A stretch of DNA of 64,000 nucleotides from contig DATFXM010000068.1 of the NCBI GenBank assembly GCA_035315885.1, positions 28,780 through 92,779 on the forward strand, given 5' to 3'. Under the pieces are notes generated by a model that saw nothing but the letters and a program-made list of their open reading frames with translations, did not search any database and had not been told where the DNA came from. Both the position numbers and the translations under genes were made by a program. Of the stretch, positions 9,001 through 14,920 are shown piece after piece. Positions within the stretch are counted from its first letter, which is position 1, and the number at the start of each line of letters is the position of its first letter. Origin of the DNA: DATFXM01 sp035315885 (lineage in GTDB: Bacteria; Acidobacteriota; Blastocatellia; UBA7656).

Positions 9001-10227
9001 CATCAGTTGCCTCTCGGTTGATACCAGGAGTTGGCGATAGACGTACAGGTCCATCAGCACGAATGCGAACAGCGAAGTGCCTAAGACCGCCGAGGCCGCA
9101 ACGCTGAATACATTCGATCTGAGCAGGCGATCCTTCGGCCCCATCAACGCGAGCTTTATCATCGGAAGAACCAGCAACACCGCCGCGAGCAACGCCGCAA
9201 ACGTGACTACATAGTTGTATGACACGGAAAAAGAAAGTTCTTGAAATCGGTCGGCGGCTACGAGCCCGCAAATAACCCAGCGCGCGCCGCGCTCAGACCC
9301 GGCGGAGGTGAGCGGGAGTTGGATGGGCTGCAGGAAGAGCTTGAAGCGATTACCCGCGAGCTCGGTTTCGATCATCGCGCTGGATCGCTCGGTTAGTTTT
9401 GGCTCGCTGCCAAGCGTGTTGAGGTTGACCAGCGTTGCACTTGATCTCCCGCGCTCATAGATCACCTGCCCGTCGGAACTGTCGGCGACAATGACCTCGT
9501 CGAAGACCTGGTCATTGCTGGAGGCGTCGTTCAGCAAATAGCGATTGACCACCGGATCCAGGAGCTTTCCGATATCGCTCGTTGTGCTGAACTGGATGGG
9601 ATGTTTGTCGTCGCTCAGGTAATCCAGCCGGAGCAGATAGGCCCCTGCTTCTTCCTTCACCGACATTCGGACTTTAGGTTCCTGTCCCGCTGCTTGAGGG
9701 GTCTCTTCTGCGCCTTTGGTAGGCTTAGATTTCGCGTGCGTCCGTGTGGTTGGTGTTACCGGAGCAGGCTCGGGTTTTGGCTTCGGGGCGGCATTGGAGT
9801 TCTGTTGGTTTGCTTGTGCCGCCGGCTGTTTGGTCTGCGGCCTGCTGGTGTCAATCTTTAGGTTGTAGCCGTAGCGGTTGACCTGCTCGATGCTCTTTTT
9901 CAAGCAGTCCTGTTCGTTACCGCAGCCGGGTTTGTTGTTCTTGCCGGAGGTTCCTCCCTGAGTGGCGTCTCGTCCTCCCGAGAGTTGCTGTCGATAGATT
10001 TCGTACTGGGCCTTACTGGCTGAGTTTTTGAGAGTTCCCGACAGATTGTCGATCGTGGCGGATATGTGATTGCCCATGTTCTCGAGGACACGGAAGTCTC
10101 TGGTAGCGTAGAAAGACCTCTGCGACAGCACGTAGAACAGGTAGACAGCGGAAAAGGGCATAATGAGCAGCACAATGGTGAGTGCTGCTAGGGTCAGGCG
10201 GCTGCGTCTTGCTAAAAGCGCTTTCAT
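6067..10227 (-). CDS. Giant multi-pass Cache-type sensor protein with NTPase/winged-helix-like C-terminus, function unknown
   Basis: About 1386 aa from the ATG at 10227 (MKALLARRSRLTLAALTIVLL). An upstream TTG at 10377 would add 50 residues without clear coding character. Visible order: a first membrane helix; an extracellular region holding a low-complexity Pro/Lys/Gln linker; paired helices; a second extracellular region resembling a double-Cache ligand-binding fold (NNTVWIDQTGEQRIKWTT, NVADRAYFRNA, YCVIDDTGKVQFHS, YVAPLAGTPWTLVVFGDKQ); several more helices; a third extracellular loop; then a cytoplasmic C-terminal part. That part has a Walker-B/sensor-1-like stretch (AIVLDNFDSGMGD, RLVVLSSALPL) and a winged-helix-like segment (NTEIRQLLKRGLIVRQ), before two final helices. 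No GxxxxGK[ST] Walker A, histidine kinase, GGDEF or MCP domain is recognised. Ligand and output are unknown. Confidence 0.8.
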   Translation of the reverse strand: MKALLARRSRLTLAALTIVLLIMPFSAVYLFYVLSQRSFYATRDFRVLENMGNHISATIDNLSGTLKNSASKAQYEIYRQQLSGGRDATQGGTSGKNNKPGCGNEQDCLKKSIEQVNRYGYNLKIDTSRPQTKQPAAQANQQNSNAAPKPKPEPAPVTPTTRTHAKSKPTKGAEETPQAAGQEPKVRMSVKEEAGAYLLRLDYLSDDKHPIQFSTTSDIGKLLDPVVNRYLLNDASSNDQVFDEVIVADSSDGQVIYERGRSSATLVNLNTLGSEPKLTERSSAMIETELAGNRFKLFLQPIQLPLTSAGSERGARWVICGLVAADRFQELSFSVSYNYVVTFAALLAAVLLVLPMIKLALMGPKDRLLRSNVFSVAASAVLGTSLFAFVLMDLYVYRQLLVSTERQLMQLSCQITSNFQDELGRALRQLSKLNRKVYRLASEEDASPALVDLRQSVGRTDTPQDKMAAKPEVRAQKTDFECNLLESAKFIDYSTAPYPFFNNTVWIDQTGEQRIKWTTRPNASAFLNVADRAYFRNAKAENLWELEDHSGNRHRYWLESVNSRTTGEPIAVVSTKLPRSEWVSVMDMTLQSLMETSLPYGFGYCVIDDTGKVQFHSNEVNNLEEQFFEECSYDKQLRAAVIDRTSDFVDVRYLGRGHLLYVAPLAGTPWTLVVFGDKQILRTINLEMLTLSLMLYVGILVLLALFWALLLLLRRGDRQNLFWPHRGCASFYLAVVWVNVVLGTFFAVLAIWAEGTALVTASIVIPVLSIACFTVPRILDGSRLTALAQKWFGDSSHYRERYVASITTILIVVSVLPTLACFKLARDYEVMLMVTHGQMSLARAVESREDRVKKRYEEIRVGPQDLQKNSFLERRLRPVDRPIWDVYSAFFFKSTLTFESDKKDVIAARRNNAPYLGSMREMLAYISPLFNQFTVEKIGFSEAAAPDYTWASSGNPYSLLRLDKPRQYGPERNGVSLTSTVDGFEKTRSAKWWGLMLLYAAILLAGVYLMVRYVARKIFLLDLELLPKDEANLRSTKPADNLVILRALTPTRPIDWKAEIFGVIDIEACRVQDKWAWKQTNAGGKEAIVLDNFDSGMGDYQSNRLKLNLIEQMLASGKRLVVLSSALPLRFPLDPVVQETRKANASSNGRPEKEETTEAEEKTEHNGWDLDSGDFAVRWARAFSNFEYRYDGTPAPSCAMDDKRFYERLAAGGFACSYLERIRKEITDHEQLPREELIREVAERANPVHQAIWLRCSKEEKLTLIFLAMDGIVSANNTEIRQLLKRGLIVRQPKLRLMDESFRRFVLAAADTEDYVKWQREGRHSNWESFRIPVVLLILTLGTFLFLTQREFFDSTVSIVSAVAGGLAVLLRLMGVFRHEKASGEG

Positions 10228-10449
10228 GAGAAACCGTTGACGGACTTCGCCTCGCATCGAGGTGTCCGCCAGTTTGACCTGCAAAGGAGCTTTGAGCCCG
10301 ATCGGTCCGCGAGTGGACCGCAAGCCCGGAGTCTTGATGCGGCCCCGATTTGCCGCACCACAGGGCACGATGAGCAACGCGCTCCGGGAACGCCCCCTTT
10401 TCTATGAGACGAAATCGCCTGGTCTATTTCTGCAAAACGGCTTACGGCG

Positions 10450-10654
10450 TTTCTGGTTGCCGGTTTCTGGTTCCTGGTTACTAGCCCCTGGTTTGTCTGA
10501 GGTGAACTACTGTAACTTCAGAACCGTTGTGCTACAACTCGATTCCGCGTCTCTCATTACTATGCGTTCTCGGCTGATTTCGTTACGTAGCCCAATTCAT
10601 GAATCAAAACTACAAACCAGCAACCCTAAACCCGAAACCCTAAACCCGAAGCCC
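10450..10654. repeat. Heptamer-armed inverted repeat (TTTCTGG type)
   Basis: The left arm (about 10450-10497) is a run of degenerate TTTCTGG/TTCCTGG heptamers. The right arm (about 10607-10654) is made of the complementary AAACCCG/AAACCCT heptamers. The roughly 110 bases between them hold no gene. Same architecture as the other heptamer-armed elements in this window, but with a different unit sequence and more divergence. It lies between the 5' end of the Cache gene and the first B12 riboswitch. The riboswitch promoter must lie within or after it, but I cannot place it confidently. Confidence 0.75.
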
Positions 10655-10727
10655 TTTCTCCCAACCCTCTTTGCTTTTCGAAACTTCATTGTGTTAGTTT
10701 CTGGTCGGTTTGATCTTTTCACCACTG

Positions 10728-10925
10728 TTGAGCTTCAGGTGCCCCGTCGTCCGGGGAGAATAGGGAAGCGGGTGAGATTCCCGCACGGTCCCGCCACTGT
10801 GATGCTCTCGAATGCCGGCACTCTGGCCACTGATCGAGCGCCATCGGGAAGGCCGCCGGCAGTTGAACCCGCTCTAAGCGGCGTTTTACCGAGACTGAGT
10901 CAGGAGACCTGCCTGAAGTTGCCGA
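10728..10925 (+). promoter_or_regulatory. Cobalamin (B12) riboswitch upstream of btuFCD
   Basis: The conserved core of the cobalamin riboswitch is readable in order: GGGAAGCGGGTGAGATTCCC-type paired region with CACGGTCCCGCCACTGTGA (10763-10803), the GGGAAGGC-like segment (10855), and the B12 box GAGTCAGGAGACCTGCC (10897-10913). Cobalamins bind this RNA and lower expression of the gene behind it. It sits 110 bases ahead of btuF, and the expression platform appears to be the hairpin at 10991-11025. Confidence 0.95.
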
Positions 10926-10990
10926 TCGCCTTTCGCGAGAGAGGGCTCAGGCGCCGGAGTTGCGTCACGGGCTCCAGCGGATAATACCAG

Positions 10991-11036
10991 GCTCCTGCTC
11001 TACGGAAGACGAGGTCGGCAGGAGCTTTTCGCTTTT
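10991..11036 (+). terminator. Riboswitch expression platform: terminator-like hairpin that also buries the btuF Shine-Dalgarno
   Basis: GCTCCTGC (10991-10998) pairs with GCAGGAGC (11018-11025), followed by the T-rich TTTTCGCTTTT and directly by the btuF ATG at 11037. The right arm holds the only good ribosome binding site, AGGAG at 11020-11024. The hairpin could therefore stop transcription or hide the ribosome site when B12 is bound. Which of the two dominates cannot be decided from sequence alone. Confidence 0.65.
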
Positions 11037-11996
11037 ATGTATCCGGTACCTCGTAAACCTACCGCGCAATCGTCAGTCGGACGCCGGCTTTCCTCCCGCT
11101 CGAAAGCCTTCACCTTGTTTGCTATCTGCGCGACGGTTACGCTCGTCAACTGCTCGCCCGGTCTGCAGACTCAAGGCACCGTTACGGTTGTCGACGAGAT
11201 CGGGAGAACCATAAGAGTGCCGGTTCATCCGAAGCGCATCGTTTCGCTAGCTCCCTCAGTAACAGAGATGCTGTTTGCTCTCGGGCTCAACGACCGCATA
11301 GTCGGAGTGACTTCGTACTGTGACTACCCGCCTGAAGCCACGGAAAAAGAGAGAGTCGGCGACACCCTCAGACCTGGCGTCGAGCGAATCATAGGACTGC
11401 GCTCCGATCTGGTCGTCGCATCCACCTCGAGCCAGGTCGAGCAGTTCGTCTACAGACTGGAGCAGGCCGGAGTTCCTGTCTATGCGAGTAATCCTCGAAG
11501 CGTCGATGACGTTCTCGAGTCACTCATCAAACTCGGGGGTATCACCGGCAGAGAGGGCCGCGCTAAGGAATTAACTAGAGAATTCCGCTCGAGGCTGGAC
11601 ACCGTGGCACGTCAGATCGACGCCGCGGACCGGCCAAGAGTTTTGTTTTTGTTGGGCGTGGGTCCGCTTATTACGATAGGCCGTCATACATTCATCGACG
11701 ACATAATCAATCGCGCGGGCGGAGAATCCGTAACGAAAGATCTCGAAACCGACTACCCTCAGTATAGTTTCGAGAGCGCAGTAGCGAGTCGCCCCGAAGT
11801 GATTTTCCTTCAAAGCGGCGACACCGATTTGCCCAATCGATTGAAGCAAACGCCTGCTGGGGTTTCGGGACGTGTCTATCATCTGGACGATGCCCTGTTG
11901 CTTAGGCCCGGGCCGCGTGTGATTGACGGCGTCGAAAAGATGGCGGCTTGTCTTCATCCGCAGCTCTTTCCTGAAAGCGTGGGTAACAACCGTTGA
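11037..11996 (+). CDS. btuF: Vitamin B12 ABC transporter, periplasmic substrate-binding protein BtuF
   Basis: Cobalamin-binding protein of the inner-membrane importer, 319 aa. An N-terminal hydrophobic segment ends in LVNC39, a lipobox-like site with an unusual Asn before the Cys, so a lipoprotein anchor is likely but not certain. The mature part carries the class-III binding-protein pattern: VTVVDEIGRTIRVPVHPKRIVSLAPSVTEMLFALG, a long backbone-helix region (VDDVLESLIKLGGITGREGRAKEL), then FLLGVGPLITIGRHTFIDDIINRAGG. The B12 riboswitch and the btuC-btuD neighbours separate it from iron-siderophore binding relatives. Its stop overlaps the proposed TTG start of btuC. Confidence 0.92.
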   Translation: MYPVPRKPTAQSSVGRRLSSRSKAFTLFAICATVTLVNCSPGLQTQGTVTVVDEIGRTIRVPVHPKRIVSLAPSVTEMLFALGLNDRIVGVTSYCDYPPEATEKERVGDTLRPGVERIIGLRSDLVVASTSSQVEQFVYRLEQAGVPVYASNPRSVDDVLESLIKLGGITGREGRAKELTREFRSRLDTVARQIDAADRPRVLFLLGVGPLITIGRHTFIDDIINRAGGESVTKDLETDYPQYSFESAVASRPEVIFLQSGDTDLPNRLKQTPAGVSGRVYHLDDALLLRPGPRVIDGVEKMAACLHPQLFPESVGNNR

Positions 11997-13060
11997 ACGT
12001 TGCCAATTCACCAACCATAGCTACGAACGAACGACATCGTTCAATGGCCAGGGCGCGGCTGACGCCTCGCCGTATGGTCATCATGCTCGGAACATTGCTG
12101 GTCGTGCTGATCGTGTTGCTTTTGGCGGCTTGTACGATCGGCAGCGAGCACATCCCTCTGGCGGACGTTGCTCGAACTGTCGGTGCGAAACTGTTCGGCA
12201 GTCAGAACGAAGTCTCGCGGGAGAACTCCATCATAATTTTGGCGATCCGGTTGCCGCGAGTTCTCCTTGCAATAGTAGTTGGAGCTGCGCTGTCATCGGC
12301 AGGAGCGGCGTACCAGGCATTGTTGCGGAACCCGCTCGCCGATCCGTACATCCTGGGCGTTTCGACTGGTGCGGCCGTCGGAGCCATCACCGCAACGCTG
12401 GTCGTGGGCTCGTCGCCGCTGATCAGACCGGCGGCTGGTTTCAGCGGCGCCCTGGTGACTATCGCGGTAGTCTACGCCTTGGGGGAAGGGCGTCGAGGCT
12501 CGATCAGCGAACGCCTCGTTCTGGCGGGAGTGATCGTCAACGCTCTGTTGTCATCGGTGGTGATCTTTATGGTGACCGCGGCTGCCGGAACGCGGCAACG
12601 CAGCGTGCTCTCGTGGTTGATAGGAGACTTGGGCGCAGAATGGACGCTCATACCCTTCGTAGCGGTGCTGGTAGGTATCGGGATCGCAGTGATCTATGCA
12701 AATGCTCGCAGCCTTAATCTGATGATGACCGGTGAAGAAGAAGCCAGTGCGCTAGGCGTCGAAGTCCGTCGCGCTAAGATCGCGGTGTATCTGGCCGCCT
12801 CCCTGATTACCGGAGCCGCGGTTGCAGTGAGCGGCGTGATCGGTTTTGTAGGCTTGATAATCCCGCACGCCGTACGGCTTGCAGGTGGTAGCGACAACCG
12901 GCTTGTCATACCGGCTTCAGCACTCGCGGGTGGCGCATTTTTGCTTATCTCCGACACCGTCGCTAGGACGATCATTGCCCCGCGCGAGCTCCATATCGGC
13001 GTGATTACTGCTTTCATCGGTGCGCCTTTCTTTATCGTACTGTTGAGGCGCACAACCTGA
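11993..13060 (+). CDS. btuC: Vitamin B12 ABC transporter permease BtuC
   Basis: FecCD/BtuC-family permease, about 355 aa with roughly ten membrane helices. Family landmarks are RLPRVLLAIVVGAALSSAGAAYQALLRNPLADPYILGVSTGAAVGA, MMTGEEEASALGVEV (the cytoplasmic coupling loop that contacts BtuD) and GVIGFVGLIIPHAVRL. The start is uncertain: the TTG at 11993 overlaps the btuF stop as TTGA and suggests coupling, whereas the ATG at 12044 would remove 17 residues but has no good ribosome site. Forms the membrane channel with BtuD. Confidence 0.92.
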   Translation: MNVANSPTIATNERHRSMARARLTPRRMVIMLGTLLVVLIVLLLAACTIGSEHIPLADVARTVGAKLFGSQNEVSRENSIIILAIRLPRVLLAIVVGAALSSAGAAYQALLRNPLADPYILGVSTGAAVGAITATLVVGSSPLIRPAAGFSGALVTIAVVYALGEGRRGSISERLVLAGVIVNALLSSVVIFMVTAAAGTRQRSVLSWLIGDLGAEWTLIPFVAVLVGIGIAVIYANARSLNLMMTGEEEASALGVEVRRAKIAVYLAASLITGAAVAVSGVIGFVGLIIPHAVRLAGGSDNRLVIPASALAGGAFLLISDTVARTIIAPRELHIGVITAFIGAPFFIVLLRRTT

Positions 13061-13067
13061 GATTCGA

Positions 13068-13862
13068 ATGCTGGAAGTCAGAAATCTATCGTTCAGTTAC
13101 GAGCGCCCGGTCCTGAATGACGTTTCGTTTTCGCTTGGCAGCGGCGAGTTGCTGGCGGTTCTCGGGCCCAACGGTTCCGGCAAGAGCACCTTGCTAAAGC
13201 TCATCGCGGGAATCGAAACGCCCGGAGCCGGCGTCGTTTCGATGGAGGGTCGCGACGTATCGTCCTTGTCGCGCCGCGAGGCAGCACGAGCCATCGGTTA
13301 CGTCGCGCAGGAATCTATAGTGCGCTTTCCGCTCAGCGTTCTGGAGTTCGTGCTGCAGGGAAGATTTGCTCACGGACGATTGCTCGGCTTCGAAAGCGAG
13401 GAAGACGAGCGCGAGACGATCAGAGCGCTGGAGCTGACTGAAACCGTGGAGTTCGCGGAGCGCAAAATCACCGAGCTGTCGGGCGGTGAACGTCAACGCG
13501 TAATGATTGCACGTGCAATCGCATCGAGGCCGAGGCTTCTGGTGCTGGATGAACCGGTCGCAAACCTGGACATCGCACATCAGGTAAAAGTCTTTCAACT
13601 CGTGAAGAGTCTCGTAGCCGATGAGGCCATGACCGCAGTTGTCGTTACTCACGAGCTGAATCTCGCGGCAGAATTCGCGAGTCTGGCGATGCTGCTCAAG
13701 CAAGGCTCGCTTGTAGCTTTCGCCTCAACGGCTGAGGTCATGCACGAGGATCTGTTGCGATCGGTGTTCGAGGCGGAGTTGCACGTCGATCGAAACCCGA
13801 TTACCGGCGCTCCGAGAATAACTCCGCTTATTCAAAGCGCGCCGATCAGCGCTCGAAGCTAG
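13068..13862 (+). CDS. btuD: Vitamin B12 ABC transporter ATP-binding protein BtuD
   Basis: ATPase that powers the BtuC channel, 264 aa. The Walker A GPNGSGKS is at residues 33-40, followed by a Q-loop region (AIGYVAQE), the ABC signature LSGGERQR, Walker B LLVLDEP with the D-loop ANLD, and the switch His in VVTHELN. It starts 8 bases after btuC in the same operon. Sequence alone would also allow a siderophore-importer ATPase; the riboswitch and neighbours settle it as B12. Confidence 0.92.
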   Translation: MLEVRNLSFSYERPVLNDVSFSLGSGELLAVLGPNGSGKSTLLKLIAGIETPGAGVVSMEGRDVSSLSRREAARAIGYVAQESIVRFPLSVLEFVLQGRFAHGRLLGFESEEDERETIRALELTETVEFAERKITELSGGERQRVMIARAIASRPRLLVLDEPVANLDIAHQVKVFQLVKSLVADEAMTAVVVTHELNLAAEFASLAMLLKQGSLVAFASTAEVMHEDLLRSVFEAELHVDRNPITGAPRITPLIQSAPISARS

Positions 13863-13871
13863 TCGACACGA

Positions 13872-14594
13872 ATGAGTCAAAAGTTGATGGATGCACGAAC
13901 AGTCACCGAAGCCGTCGAGCCGAAGGCGCGTCGGCAACGCGCTGCGATTTCGTGGAGCGGCGGCAAGGATAGTTGCATGGCCCTGTACGAGTGCAGCCGC
14001 GGTTCTGATCTGAACATCGAAACTCTATTGGCTACCGTCAATCGAGACTACGGGCGAGTTAGTATGCACGGTGTCCGTCTGGAGTTGATCGAAAGACAGG
14101 CCTCATCGCTCGGGTTGCCTTTGCAGCTCGTGCAGATTTCGGCTAACGCTTCGAATGAGGAATATGAGCGCGCCACTGAAGAGGCCGTGGCCGACCTGAA
14201 GAATCGCGGCATCGATTCCCTGGTGTTCGGAGATCTCTTCCTCGAAGACATAAGAAGCTATCGCATCTCGTTTCTCTCGAGGCTCGGCGTCAAACCCTTC
14301 TTTCCGATCTGGAAGCGGGACACCGGCGCGATGCTCAACAACTTCATAAGCCTCGGATTCAAGGGCATCGTAGTTTGCGTCGATTCGGCGTCGCTCGATG
14401 AATCTTATGCGGGACGGATAATAGATGATGCGTTCGTCTCATCACTTCCGCGAGGCGTTGATCCATGCGGAGAGAATGGTGAGTTCCACACATTTGTATT
14501 TGATGGGCCGATCTTTCGAACGCCCATCGAATTCGAAGTCCGCGAGAAGGTCGTGCGGGATCGATTTTGCTACTGCGATTTGATCCCTTGCTGA
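13872..14594 (+). CDS. DUF71/COG2102 PP-loop ATPase (diphthine-ammonia ligase family), probable B12 salvage subgroup
   Basis: 240 aa. The PP-loop ATP-binding motif SGGKDS is at residues 29-34, and the family-typical GENGEFHTFVFDGP follows near residue 195. The protein ends in a Cys-rich FCYCDLIPC tail. Archaeal and eukaryotic relatives (Dph6) amidate diphthine on EF2, which bacteria lack. A bacterial branch of DUF71 has been linked to B12 salvage by gene context in a published comparative-genomics study. Here the gene follows btuD by 9 bases under the same B12 riboswitch, which agrees with that branch. The exact reaction, perhaps an ATP-dependent amidation of corrinoid precursors, is not known to me. 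Confidence 0.85.
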   Translation: MSQKLMDARTVTEAVEPKARRQRAAISWSGGKDSCMALYECSRGSDLNIETLLATVNRDYGRVSMHGVRLELIERQASSLGLPLQLVQISANASNEEYERATEEAVADLKNRGIDSLVFGDLFLEDIRSYRISFLSRLGVKPFFPIWKRDTGAMLNNFISLGFKGIVVCVDSASLDESYAGRIIDDAFVSSLPRGVDPCGENGEFHTFVFDGPIFRTPIEFEVREKVVRDRFCYCDLIPC

Positions 14595-14667
14595 GCCGAT
14601 GACTAGGCTTTGGCGGTTCGGAATAAAGCCGGCAGGACTGCAGTAGTAGTTCGCTCTTTGTGAATTT

Positions 14668-14885
14668 GGATCGCAACGCGGGGAAGGCGGCGAGAATCCG
14701 CCACTGTCCCGCAACTGTGATGCGCAACGAACCGGCATCCAGCCACTGCCTTAAGAGGCGGGAAGGCGCCGGTGTAGGCCACCGTAGAACGCGGCGGATC
14801 GAGAACTCAAGCTGGTTTCAGCATAGAGTTCAGAATCCGCGCGTTTGCAGTCGAGGCGCTCAGTCAGGAGACCTGCGAGGCGATT
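14668..14885 (+). promoter_or_regulatory. Second cobalamin (B12) riboswitch, upstream of btuB
   Basis: Conserved segments appear in order: GGGGAAGGCGGCGAGAATCC, the CCACTGTCCCGCAACTGTGA core (14701-14720), AGCCACTGCC, GCGGGAAGGCGCC (14758-14770), and the B12 box CAGTCAGGAGACCTGCGAGG (14861-14880). It ends about 35 bases before the btuB start. The following hairpin (14895-14918) pairs AACTC with GAGTT and TTTC with GAAA, leaving GGAG at 14911-14914 partly trapped, and no T tract follows. Control here is therefore more likely at translation than at termination, unlike the first riboswitch. Confidence 0.95.
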
Positions 14886-14920
14886 CGGGAAAACAACTCT
14901 TTCGCGGAAAGGAGAGTTCC

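Noticed and set aside
10262..10984. 240-codon plus-strand frame over the heptamer repeat and riboswitch
   Set aside because: Its peptide is the translation of repeat arms (KLQTSNPKPETLNPKP) and of the B12 riboswitch, so it is not a gene.
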